From positions 1-22,203 of IMG/VR virus record IMGVR_UViG_3300032397_000093: 22,203 nucleotides of DNA; one strand, written 5' to 3'. Below, piece after piece: positions 14,396-21,723 of the stretch. Both the position numbers and the translations under genes were made by a program. Below the pieces are notes generated by a model that worked only from the letters and a program-made list of their open reading frames with translations, did not search any database and was not told the DNA's origin. Each line of letters opens with the position of its first letter. The stretch's first letter is position 1. The stretch comes from a virus.

Positions 14396-15823
14396 ATGTT
14401 CATTGATGAGTTCAATTATAACTTCGGCGTCACGCTGGACACGACCGGCGCGTGGAGCGCCAGCGGAGCGGCTTGGACGGCGGATGGCGCAGGCGGCGTC
14501 ACTCCGGCAGCATATTTTGGCGAAAAGCTCGGCGGCAACATCGCCATTTACGGGCGGTCATGCCGCCACCACAATCAGACAGTCCTCATCCGATTTCGCA
14601 CGCCCACCTTTTACTACGAAGCGGGATGTGTGCTGCGCGCAGAAGCGGGAAGAGCGGCTTATTATTTCGCGATGCTCTGCTATTACGGAGAGGGAGCAGA
14701 CCCCTCATTTTTGCAGATCTGTAAATCGGTGGGTGGGGTACGTTCCTGCCTAGCAACCGTCCCGGCCCCCGAGGTGGGGGCGGGCGAGGAATGGGATCTG
14801 GAATTTTCCATCTCAGGCGTCAATCTGGCCGCGCGGTGGAAACGGGCCGCCGATTCCTGGGATGATGGATTCGGCCCTGTCAACATCCACGACAGCGATA
14901 TTGGGGATTACGTGCTGGTCGGGGTTGACCTGGAGCCCTGCTTCTACGGTGGGATTTATGGGCAGTGCCGTGATTACCTCCATTTTAACGATCCGACCAT
15001 TTTGCGGTTTGAACAAACCTGGTCGGATGCGGCGTTTCTGGTCGTGGATTCCAGCGGAACGGTGTATTCGGCTGACGCCATTGACTCCGGCCCGGGCGAA
15101 TACTTCCGGGATGTGTATGGCGCCCTCGACGCCTCCAGCTACGCCACTACCCATCTGGGCGATTCAGTCATGCTGATCGGAGCGCTGGGCTCCGTGACGA
15201 CGCTGACAAGCACCACCACGACGACCAGCACGACTACGGCAACGACCTCCACAACCACGACTTCAACCACCACCACGTCAACCACTTCAACGACCTCAAC
15301 AACCTCAACAACCTCGACCACCACAACGTCCACGACGTCCACCACGTCAACGACTTCAACCACCAGCACGACGAGCACCACCTCGACCACCAGCACCACG
15401 TCAACGACGACGACCACAACGACGACGACCACAACGACGACGACCACAACGACGACAACCACGACGACTACCACTACAACGACGACCACCACAACAACGA
15501 CGACCACCACAACAACGACGACCACCACAACAACGACAACGACTACCACTACAACGACGACCACCAGCACCACCAGCACAACGACGGCGGGCGACGGCCC
15601 GCCCATTGAACCCACCAAGTGGTATTGCGTGGAAATGGCCACATGGTCCAACCTGACCTGCACCGACCCCCGCGAATCCACTCTCTACAATTGCACACCG
15701 GGCTCCGCGATACCTGCCTGGAAAACTTGTACGATCATCTCTTCGGTCAGGTCGAGAAAATGGATTTGGAAAAAGGGGCCATTCAACTCTTCAATACTCT
15801 GCGCAACCGCAGGGTGCCCATAG
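14396..15823 (+). CDS. Fibre-like protein: lectin-like head, Thr/Ser mucin-like tract, Cys-rich end
   Basis: The ATG at 14396 gives 475 residues. Earlier in-frame starts (back to GTG 14312) would translate the palindrome and are rejected, although the ribosome site at 14396 is weak. Residues about 3-205 are beta-rich and resemble a LamG/concanavalin-like fold (FNYNFGVTLDTTGAWSASG, later EWDLEFSISGVNLAARW and NDPTILRF). Residues 216-265 repeat the 53-residue module of the gene before. Residues about 268-398 are almost only Thr with scattered Ser. The end (residues about 400-475) has about seven Cys (WYCVEMATWSNLTC, later CATAGCP), suggesting disulphides. It is probably a receptor-binding or adhesive virion protein with a stiff, possibly glycosylated, stalk. 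Confidence 0.7.
   Translation: MFIDEFNYNFGVTLDTTGAWSASGAAWTADGAGGVTPAAYFGEKLGGNIAIYGRSCRHHNQTVLIRFRTPTFYYEAGCVLRAEAGRAAYYFAMLCYYGEGADPSFLQICKSVGGVRSCLATVPAPEVGAGEEWDLEFSISGVNLAARWKRAADSWDDGFGPVNIHDSDIGDYVLVGVDLEPCFYGGIYGQCRDYLHFNDPTILRFEQTWSDAAFLVVDSSGTVYSADAIDSGPGEYFRDVYGALDASSYATTHLGDSVMLIGALGSVTTLTSTTTTTSTTTATTSTTTTSTTTTSTTSTTSTTSTTSTTTTSTTSTTSTTSTTSTTSTTSTTSTTSTTTTTTTTTTTTTTTTTTTTTTTTTTTTTTTTTTTTTTTTTTTTTTTTTTTTTTSTTSTTTAGDGPPIEPTKWYCVEMATWSNLTCTDPRESTLYNCTPGSAIPAWKTCTIISSVRSRKWIWKKGPFNSSILCATAGCP
15199..15591 (+). repeat. ACN codon minisatellite encoding the Thr/Ser tract
   Basis: This is a low-complexity run of ACC, ACG, ACA and ACT codons with a few AGC/TCA/TCC codons. Higher-order repeats are visible: a 15-base period (ACGACGACCACAACG, three times near 15403-15455) and an 18-base period (ACGACCACCACAACAACG, near 15480-15535). 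All periods are multiples of three, so length can change by slippage without breaking the frame. Confidence 0.92.
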
Positions 15824-15840
15824 TGGCGCACAAGCGCCTG

Positions 15841-15861
15841 AGCGGTGCGCAGTGCGCACCT
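15841..15861 (-). repeat. GGTGCGC palindrome, copy 4 (inverted)
   Basis: GGTGCGC (15844-15850), AGT, GCGCACC (15854-15860) form a perfect 7-bp hairpin. The flanks (GCT and A) show that it is the reverse orientation of copies 1-3. It lies in the gap between the convergent fibre-like and moron genes. Confidence 0.85.
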
Positions 15862-15915
15862 GTCAGGTCGCGGTACTGCGACAGGGATAAAGCGATGGTG
15901 ACAGGGACAGAAATG

Positions 15916-16419
15916 TCAGGGCTTAAGCAACGATTCCCAGGGAACGTATTGGATAACGAACACGGGGGATTTCCCGTTGTTCGCCAGCGGGTGAGTAGTA
16001 GAGCTGGTGATATTATAAAGTCCAATGAGATGAAGAGAATGCATTTGACCGGCAGGCAGATTCTGAAGCCAGAGGAATTTGCCGTCCCATTTGACAAGCG
16101 CAGACGTGTCGTCAAACTCCTTGACGGCTGCGAAAGGGGAGCATGTTATGGAAACGATTTTGCCTTCTGCGTTCCTGCCGACAATCGAGGGGAACATCCC
16201 CACATTCCCGACCTTCAGCGTCGCCGCGTCAATGCGGATCGTCGCCTCAAGCGTAAGGCGCTTTTCAGGGTCGCCCGCGGCCTCCTCGTTGGCGTAGTAC
16301 TCCTTCACGAATGTCCGCAGCTTGGCGCTCTGCGCCTCAGTGAGAGGGACAACTGGAGTGCCAGCCAGGAGCTTCGCGGTGAGAACCAGCGATATCAGAA
16401 CCGTCAGGGCAAGTTTCAT
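15916..16419 (-). CDS. Secreted protein of unknown function, moron on the opposite strand
   Basis: This 167-residue protein runs against its neighbours. It has a clean Sec signal peptide (MKLALTVLISLVLTAKLLAG), so the mature part is exported. The mature protein is mixed alpha/beta: LTEAQSAKLRTFVKEYYANE, then LEATIRIDAATLKVGNVGM and a C-terminal part ending VIQYVPWESLLKP. I recognise no family. AAGGGAGG precedes the ATG, and a good promoter lies 52 bases further upstream (16471-16499). Own promoter, opposite strand and less G/C-biased codons fit a moron: a gene expressed from the prophage, often changing the host surface or blocking other phages. The right-hand neighbours continue the + strand operon. 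Confidence 0.75.
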   Translation of the reverse strand: MKLALTVLISLVLTAKLLAGTPVVPLTEAQSAKLRTFVKEYYANEEAAGDPEKRLTLEATIRIDAATLKVGNVGMFPSIVGRNAEGKIVSITCSPFAAVKEFDDTSALVKWDGKFLWLQNLPAGQMHSLHLIGLYNITSSTTHPLANNGKSPVFVIQYVPWESLLKP

Positions 16420-16470
16420 AACAGCCTCCCTTCTGAGGATTCGTGGGCTGAAGCCCGCGCTACACTAAAT

Positions 16471-16499
16471 AGTATGAGGCCCTGGCGGGCCGCTGTCAA
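16471..16499 (-). promoter_or_regulatory. Sigma-70-type promoter for the moron
   Basis: On the - strand TTGACA (16499-16494) is followed by 17 bases and CATACT (16476-16471, 4 of 6 matches). It points to the secreted protein gene. The -35 box overlaps the ribosome site AAGGAG (16498-16503) of the gene on the other strand. A GGGCT/AGCCC palindrome (16445-16456) lies in the leader. Confidence 0.6.
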
Positions 16500-16510
16500 G
16501 GAGAAATGCG

Positions 16511-16948
16511 ATGCCGCTTGACTGCCCGCACGGCGGGCCGTGGATGGATGAGGAGCGCCGCCCGTTCGGCGGTGTGCTTGGTCGAACCGCGCAGGGTGGG
16601 CCTGTGGGCCGAGAGAGGGGCGCGCAAGCGCTCCCGATGCGCACCTGCGCCTTAATCAAGGGCGGGTGCGCGACGTGTGGACCAGCATATATCCACTATG
16701 ACTCCTGCAAGGATTGCTCAGGCAGGGATGATGGAACTTCCGTAGCGTCTTGGACCTTGAATGACCAAATGGCAACACTCTTTATAGGTAATCCCCTGCT
16801 GGAAAACCTTGAACCGCTGGTGAAGCGTTCCAGAACCGACGCGGAGGATGCGCTGGTAAGGGCCGTAAGGATCGGATGCCTGACCACAATGCAGGCCAAA
16901 ACGCTGGCGGCCGCCCTGAGTGCCGCCGAACGGGCGGAGGCGATATGA
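16511..16948 (+). CDS. Small Cys-rich (zinc-binding) protein before the glycosyltransferase
   Basis: This 145-residue protein starts at ATG 16511, 7 bases after AAGGAG. Its first half carries Cys5, 46, 53, 56, 66 and 69, with CATCGP and CKDCSG as a likely zinc site. The second half is helical (LENLEPLVKRSRTDAEDALV, then TMQAKTLAAALSAAERAEA). It ends in ATGA overlapping the glycosyltransferase start, so the two are made together. The function is not recognised. An adaptor for the glycosylation genes is possible, but only position suggests it. The N-terminal 40 residues are low in recognisable structure, so a later start is conceivable. Confidence 0.6.
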   Translation: MPLDCPHGGPWMDEERRPFGGVLGRTAQGGPVGRERGAQALPMRTCALIKGGCATCGPAYIHYDSCKDCSGRDDGTSVASWTLNDQMATLFIGNPLLENLEPLVKRSRTDAEDALVRAVRIGCLTTMQAKTLAAALSAAERAEAI

Positions 16949-18006
16949 CCGTTATTGACGACAGAATAGACCAGGCGGCTGCGGAGCTGGAGGAGAAAGG
17001 CCCCCCGATCTGCCTGCCGTGCGAACAGGCCGCGGCGCACATGGCCTCGCTGAAAAACGCGCCGGGGATCACCAACGTCCGGCTGCGTCCTCTTGATGTC
17101 TCCATCGTCATCACCGCACTCAACGAGCATGAGTGGCTGCCCCGGACGCTGGCCAGCATCAGGGAAACGGCCCCGGAGGCTGAGATCATCGTCGTTGACG
17201 ACTGCTCCGATCCCCCGCTGGGGACCCTCCGTAGCTCTCTGCCGCCGAAGGCTAAGGAGAGCGAAGGAGGGCCGATCCGCCTTTTCCGCAACGAGCGACG
17301 CCTCGGCATGGCGCGCAGCCGGCACATCGGCTGCCGCCTCGCCACGCATCCGCGCATCATCCTGGCCGATGCGCATGAGCTGTTCAAGGCCGGGGACATT
17401 GCCACGATGTCCCAGGCGATTGAGCTGCTTGGCGGGTTCATCTACGCGACGCCGAACGACTACCCGCCGGTCGAACTGCGCGACTACGAAGGGCTGTACC
17501 GCAACAAGTGGATGGGCTTCCGCCCCCACGGCGACAAGGCTATGCCGGAGACGGGCATAATGGGGGGCCTCTATGGCTTCCGGCGCGAGCTGATTGACCG
17601 GATCGGCGGCTGGCCGGCGCTGCCCGGGCACACGTACTGGGAGGAGGCGTTCTGGGCGATCTACTGCCGCAAGGCCGGGGTGCCGATCCACTGGCTGCCG
17701 ACGGTGAACCATTGGCACCTGTTCCGCACGTCAATCGAGGCTGAGGCGACCGAGTCGTTCCCCATGACGCCATACCGCACCGACGACGACATGTACCTGG
17801 TGAACCTCGCGGCGATTTACCGCCTGCTGCACGACGACGCGGACTGGGCGAAGTGGCGTGCGAAACTGCTGGCTGGCGTGACGTTCGACAAGGGCACGCT
17901 GCAGGAGCAGACCTACCAGGTCCCCGAACACGTGCTGCAGATGGTCGAAACGCCGGAGATGGAGGAGTACGGGGAGAAAATCAGAGCAACGTTTCGGACA
18001 AGATGA
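16945..18006 (+). CDS. GT-A glycosyltransferase with polypeptide GalNAc-transferase-like motifs
   Basis: The ATG at 16945 (ATGA overlap) gives 353 residues; the earlier in-frame start at 16876 lies within the upstream gene. The N-terminal nucleotide-binding half has VSIVITALNEHEWLPRTLAS and AEIIVVDDCSD. Instead of DxD it has ADAHELF: Asp142-x-His144. Further on come GIMGGLYGFRRELIDRIGGW (to about residue 222), YWEEAFW (231-237) and VNHWHLFR with His258. In animal polypeptide GalNAc-transferases (GT27) the metal is held by DxH and a distant His in GHVFR, and GGLF and WGGEN motifs lie between in the same order. The similarity is by eye. No lectin domain is present. The likely job is adding sugar to a Ser/Thr-rich protein. 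A general GT2 enzyme is the alternative. Confidence 0.8.
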   Translation: MTVIDDRIDQAAAELEEKGPPICLPCEQAAAHMASLKNAPGITNVRLRPLDVSIVITALNEHEWLPRTLASIRETAPEAEIIVVDDCSDPPLGTLRSSLPPKAKESEGGPIRLFRNERRLGMARSRHIGCRLATHPRIILADAHELFKAGDIATMSQAIELLGGFIYATPNDYPPVELRDYEGLYRNKWMGFRPHGDKAMPETGIMGGLYGFRRELIDRIGGWPALPGHTYWEEAFWAIYCRKAGVPIHWLPTVNHWHLFRTSIEAEATESFPMTPYRTDDDMYLVNLAAIYRLLHDDADWAKWRAKLLAGVTFDKGTLQEQTYQVPEHVLQMVETPEMEEYGEKIRATFRTR

Positions 18007-18080
18007 ACCAGATTACATAGATATCTTTGTTATCTCGTTATCTTGTCAAAGTAGTTTTCATAAACCGGGAGGAGGAAGAG

Positions 18081-20555
18081 ATGAAGGTATGCCTGCTGTT
18101 GACGAGCTGCAACCGCGCGGCGGAAATCGTGGAGGCGACGCGCGCGAATTTGGAGGTGCTGGGATCCGCTGCGCTCCCGGTCATCATTGCCGACTGCTCG
18201 ACGCCCGGCCTGAACTACACTCAGGTTCACGCCCAGCCGAACGCCGGAGGCATCAACTCATGGATTCCCCCGGAGTCGTTCGACACGGATTATCACAAGC
18301 TGGAGGCGTTGAACCCCGTCGCGCTCCTCCACGTGGACTGGATTCAGAAGCAGGCGGGTGACATGGCGCTGACGAACCTGGGCTTGCAGGAGGCGCGCCG
18401 CCTGGGGTTCGAGGTGGTGATCAAACTGAGCGGATCGCACCGGATCAAGAAGAACGTCCTCCCGATAGCGCAGGAGACGCGGGGGATCCGCACGAAGGTA
18501 TTCCACGACCGCAAGTACGCCGAGAGCGGCCTATTCATCATCCACGACAGCGCGTTCGATCTGTTCGCCAACCCCGACATGGCAGTGGTGCGCGGCCCGG
18601 ACCTGCTGTACGCCGAGAGCCGCCTCTACCGCTTCGGCAACGCCGCGCTGGAGGACTGGCCGGACTTCCTGGACTATTACAACTACCGCGCCGCGCGGGC
18701 CTGGGACTGGTCCTGCGTGGCGGATCAACTTCCCACCGTTCTGCACCTGCTGGAGCACATCATCGGCGGCGACATGCGCGGCGACGTGCTGTGGCTGGCG
18801 GAGCAGTTGAAGGCCGCAAATCCTCGCAACGTGCTGGAACTGGGCGTCAGGGACGGCGTCTCCACCCTCGCGTTTCTGGTCGCGCTGAAAGAGAGCGCCA
18901 ATCCCGCGCCGATGGACAGCGTGGACATCGTGGAGAATCCCGAATGCACCCGGCGGATCCAGACGCTGGGGCTGGCCGGGAACTGGACGTTCATCAAAGA
19001 GGATGACCGGGAGTTCCGGAAAGGGTGCAGGGCGGGGATTGACTTCATCTTCCTGGACACCAGCCACGAGTACAAGCACACGGTTTGGGAGCTGGAGAAC
19101 TACTGCCCGCTGCTGTCGGAACATGGGCGGATGATATGCCACGACGTGAAGAGCCATCCGGCCGTGCGCCAGGCGCTGGATGAGTTCGCCGCGGCGCACC
19201 CGGAGTTCGACGTGAACTATCGGCTGGACCCGTCGCAATGCGGAATGGGGATCGTGACGCGCAAGGCGAGGACTGTCACCACCACAGAGGATACAAAAAT
19301 GCAGAACGCAGAGTGCAGAGCGCAGAGCGCAGAAGTAAAGGACCTGAAACGGCCATTGGTCAGTTGCCTGACGGCTACCGCCGGGCGCTTCAGCGTGCTG
19401 CGCGAGGCGCTGGGGTGCTTCCTGGCGCAGGACTATGAGCCGCGCGAGATGATCATACTCAACAACCACCCGACGCCGATTGTTCCAGAGGGAAACCCTC
19501 CGAAATGGACGGACGGTTCCTATCAGGTGGAGCTTGGAGGGGCTGGCGTGCTGCTGCGAATATACAACGAGCCGAAGTACGCCACGCTGGGCGACTGCCG
19601 CAACCGGCTGCTCGAGCTGGCGCGCGGCGAGTACGTCCGGACATGGGACGATGACGACCTGTATCTCCCCTGGGCGATCAGCCAGGGAGTGGAGATAATC
19701 AAGACAGCCCACGCTCACGGCAATTTCAATACGGCCGCCAAGCCGTCGCGTAGCTGGGCGTGGCGCGTGGACAAGGACGAATGGAGCCTCGATGACAACG
19801 TGTTCGAGGCGGCGATGACTGTCGAGACATTTGTGGCTCGGAGGTATGGTTACAAACCCGGCGGCGGGGATGAACATTTCCCGCTGCTTGACGGTATCCA
19901 GAGGGAGGGGGGATGTAGACTCGTAGATGTAGGCTGGCGCGCCTCCTACGTCTATCGCTGGGGAACGAATCTTCAGCGGATCTCCGGCACGCTGGGGCTA
20001 AAGGACGCAGAGGGCAAAGAGCGCACCCTTGCTGATCGCACGGCGGAATGGGTGGAGAAGAATCAGGACGACGGCGCTGGGCAGGTGCTCACTCCCGCTG
20101 ACATTCGGCCCTATATCCTTGCCTTCGCGCGCGCGTCTGCCGAGAAGTTCCCCGAGAACAAGGCTGAGATCTTCAGGATGCCCGGCATCCCGGCGGAAAT
20201 CAGGACTCCCCCGGAGGAGTTGCGCATTCCGGGCATGGCCGAGCCCGCCAAGCTGGTGTCGCCTGGTGAAAATAGGTCCAATCCGTCCACTCAGTCCAAG
20301 CCATCCACGGACGTCGTTGTCATCGCCGACTGCTGCGGCGTCACCGGCTCGTATCTGTATGTTCGCGTGAAGGGCCAATGGCACCATCTCTCGTGGGTGC
20401 ATTGTGATCAGAAGAAGGGCGCGATCCACGTCAGCAGCGACCCGGCGAAAGCTTGCCACAACTGCGGACACCTGTTCAGCGGCGAGACCCCCGCGCGTCG
20501 CTACCATCCCGGCGCGCAGAAGTGGATGGATAAACACATAAAGGCGCTGCCATGA
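18081..20555 (+). CDS. Fused glycosyltransferase - methyltransferase - glycosyltransferase with zinc-ribbon end
   Basis: ATG 18081 follows GGGAGGAGGAAGAG and gives 824 residues; an earlier start at 18027 is rejected. Residues 1-225 resemble a sugar transferase fold (VCLLLTSCNRAAEIV; VVIKLSGSHRIKKN). Residues 240-400 are a class I SAM methyltransferase: VLELGVRDGVS (251-261), DFIFLDTSHEY (Asp326) and a closing HDVKSHPAVRQALDEF, as in the Methyltransf_24 type. Residues 425-650 are a GT2 domain: LVSCLTATAGRFSVLREAL and TWDDDD (521-526). The C-terminus has Cys751/752, Cys775, Cys792 and Cys795 (CHNC), a likely zinc ribbon. Two linkers are repeat-derived (407-418 and about 732-744). It may build or methylate a glycan started by the enzyme before it. 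Confidence 0.8.
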   Translation: MKVCLLLTSCNRAAEIVEATRANLEVLGSAALPVIIADCSTPGLNYTQVHAQPNAGGINSWIPPESFDTDYHKLEALNPVALLHVDWIQKQAGDMALTNLGLQEARRLGFEVVIKLSGSHRIKKNVLPIAQETRGIRTKVFHDRKYAESGLFIIHDSAFDLFANPDMAVVRGPDLLYAESRLYRFGNAALEDWPDFLDYYNYRAARAWDWSCVADQLPTVLHLLEHIIGGDMRGDVLWLAEQLKAANPRNVLELGVRDGVSTLAFLVALKESANPAPMDSVDIVENPECTRRIQTLGLAGNWTFIKEDDREFRKGCRAGIDFIFLDTSHEYKHTVWELENYCPLLSEHGRMICHDVKSHPAVRQALDEFAAAHPEFDVNYRLDPSQCGMGIVTRKARTVTTTEDTKMQNAECRAQSAEVKDLKRPLVSCLTATAGRFSVLREALGCFLAQDYEPREMIILNNHPTPIVPEGNPPKWTDGSYQVELGGAGVLLRIYNEPKYATLGDCRNRLLELARGEYVRTWDDDDLYLPWAISQGVEIIKTAHAHGNFNTAAKPSRSWAWRVDKDEWSLDDNVFEAAMTVETFVARRYGYKPGGGDEHFPLLDGIQREGGCRLVDVGWRASYVYRWGTNLQRISGTLGLKDAEGKERTLADRTAEWVEKNQDDGAGQVLTPADIRPYILAFARASAEKFPENKAEIFRMPGIPAEIRTPPEELRIPGMAEPAKLVSPGENRSNPSTQSKPSTDVVVIADCCGVTGSYLYVRVKGQWHHLSWVHCDQKKGAIHVSSDPAKACHNCGHLFSGETPARRYHPGAQKWMDKHIKALP
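19299..19336 (+). repeat. In-frame GCAGAG-type repeat in the fusion gene
   Basis: Degenerate 7-8-base units (GCAGAAC, GCAGAGT, GCAGAGC) are translated as QNAECRAQSAE between the methyltransferase and the second glycosyltransferase domain. This is the kind of repeat usually found in gaps, here used as a linker. Confidence 0.7.
20274..20310 (+). repeat. In-frame 9-bp repeat in the fusion gene
   Basis: Units of the type GTCCAATCC, GTCCACTCA, GTCCAAGCC recur at 9-base steps and are translated as SNPSTQSKPST, joining the second glycosyltransferase part to the zinc-ribbon end. Confidence 0.7.
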
Positions 20556-20734
20556 GCGAACAGCACGTCGTTATTCTTCCACCCTGCGCCGAACGCGGAG
20601 AGTGGCAGGATCGTCACGGCGGGACGGTTGGCGTTTGTGCGCCATGCCGCAAGCACAAGCGCTACATGACCCCCAGCGAATGCCGAGTCTGCCTCGCAGA
20701 GAGGCTGCACGTGGCGCCTCTAGCAGCAGGCTGA
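20552..20734 (+). CDS. Small zinc-finger-like protein
   Basis: This 60-residue protein starts on the stop of the fusion gene (ATGA) and closes the + strand operon. It has Cys12 and two CxxC pairs, CAPC (29-32) and CRVC (44-47), spaced by a basic stretch (RKHKRYMTPSE), a compact zinc-binding arrangement. I do not recognise a family. Translational coupling to the fusion gene, itself ending in a zinc ribbon, suggests a shared task. Three Cys-rich proteins or domains thus occur among these glycosylation genes. It may instead be a small regulator. Confidence 0.6.
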   Translation: MSEQHVVILPPCAERGEWQDRHGGTVGVCAPCRKHKRYMTPSECRVCLAERLHVAPLAAG

Positions 20735-20771
20735 TATCATCCCGGCGGCGCACCACACACCGTCGCCGGAG

Positions 20772-20808
20772 CCGGGCGGAGGAGGAACTCCCGGTCCTCC
20801 CCGCCCGG
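20772..20808 (+). terminator. Strong hairpin between convergent operons
   Basis: CCGGGCGG (20772-20779), an unpaired A, GGAGGA (20781-20786), an 8-base loop, then TCCTCC and CCGCCCGG (20795-20808) give 14 pairs. It lies between the last rightward gene (stop at 20734) and the end of the leftward gene (stop at 20815). No T-run follows on either strand, so its role as a two-way terminator is inferred from position. Confidence 0.5.
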
Positions 20809-20814
20809 AGTGTT

Positions 20815-21279
20815 TCAAGGCTTCCTTTCTGGTTCCAGCGACTCACCTTCACGGCGAATCATGCGCGCGAAGAGTTCCATCTCCTGCGCCGTAAGTTTCC
20901 CACCGTTCAGACGGACATCCCTCCAGTCAATAGCTCCCGCACGCGCGGGAGTGGAGGCGTTATCGAGCAATTGAACAGGTCGCGCGCAGTGAGGGCAGAA
21001 CTTGAATTGCTCTTGAGACGTGGGGCCGCAGCCTGCCTGGTAAGACTCCCCCTGTTTCTTGGTCCAGACGCAAGGCTTCTTCTTTTCGGATTCCCGCCTT
21101 ATCGTCATTCGCATAAATTCCACAAGACTCTGCCGCTCGACCTGTATTCGGGCCCGCGCTTGATCGCGCTCCAAGATAGCTTGGTCGCGCTCGGTACACA
21201 GCATCATGATCCTGTGGGTTTGGGCCGCTACGAGTTTCTTCCGAGTCTCTTCGAGGTTCGTCGTCGGTTGCATCTTCAT
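20815..21279 (-). CDS. Coiled-coil protein with zinc ribbon
   Basis: The chosen start at 21279 (or ATG 21273) follows GGAGGG and gives 154 residues; the frame is open up to 21528, but the added residues look non-coding. Residues 8-60 are a likely coiled coil (LEETRKKLVAAQ, then TERDQAILERDQARARIQVE). Cys70, Cys84 and FCPHC (Cys95, Cys98) form a zinc ribbon of a style often seen in small phage proteins. A charged tail follows (LTAQEMELFARMIRREGE). The gene runs leftward, against the late operon, and is probably part of an early or control operon coming from the right. The function is unknown. Confidence 0.65.
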   Translation of the reverse strand: MKMQPTTNLEETRKKLVAAQTHRIMMLCTERDQAILERDQARARIQVERQSLVEFMRMTIRRESEKKKPCVWTKKQGESYQAGCGPTSQEQFKFCPHCARPVQLLDNASTPARAGAIDWRDVRLNGGKLTAQEMELFARMIRREGESLEPERKP

Positions 21280-21317
21280 TCCCTCCACCCGGAACCGCCG
21301 GGCACGGCAACTTGACC

Positions 21318-21473
21318 TTATCTGCTTCCGCGCGCTTGCCGGTTCCACTGACGCAGCGGGATACCGCGCGGAAGATTGGTCTGCGGGCGTTTGTCTTGAG
21401 TACACGCTGGCCCGTAGTAACGATTGCTCGGCCACGAATGCTTTCCCACTTTCTGTAATCCCTTCAGCTTCAT
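21318..21473 (-). CDS. Possible small basic protein
   Basis: An ATG at 21473 preceded by AAGGAG gives 51 residues (MKLKGLQKVGKHSWPSNRYY at the start), basic and aromatic. The same frame extends upstream to a TTG at 21506. A second - strand frame of the next gene overlaps this stretch, and only one is likely translated. I favour this one for its ribosome site, weakly. No family is recognised. Confidence 0.35.
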   Translation of the reverse strand: MKLKGLQKVGKHSWPSNRYYGPACTQDKRPQTNLPRGIPLRQWNRQARGSR

Positions 21474-21528
21474 ACCCAACTCCTTCAAGAACTGGATCGC
21501 AGGCAACCCGGCACATCCGAGGTGTCAC

Positions 21529-21723
21529 TTAATGATAACTGCGCCCAGCCCACAAATTCAGTGAGCGCAAGCGGATTTTTTTCACCCCCCCCCTCGCCTT
21601 GGGCGGTTTTGGGCTGCGCGCGCCCGCGCAGAGGTCGAAAAACGTGTCTAACCGTGTTTTTGGGGGTGTCCTGCCGCCTCGCTCCCGGACGAGCATCCGA
21701 AAAGCATCAAACGCGATTCCCAT
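21529..21723 (-). CDS. Possible small leftward protein
   Basis: ATG 21723 follows AGGAGA with 8 bases between and opens 64 codons (MGIAFDAFRMLVRERGGRTP at the start). The first 35 residues look like a folded helical domain. The rest is encoded by homopolymers (C9 at 21585-21593 and T7 at 21576-21582 on the + strand) and looks like low-complexity basic sequence, so the gene may be truncated or frameshifted. It would be the first gene of the leftward cluster, just after the 24-bp palindrome. Confidence 0.4.
   Translation of the reverse strand: MGIAFDAFRMLVRERGGRTPPKTRLDTFFDLCAGARSPKPPKARGGVKKIRLRSLNLWAGRSYH

Noticed and set aside
15139-15681. - strand frame encoding a long Val run
   Set aside because: It is the complement of the Thr codon minisatellite.
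15619-16521. + strand frame of 300 residues across the fibre end and the moron
   Set aside because: It overlaps both better-supported genes, begins inside the fibre gene without a ribosome site and passes through the palindrome.
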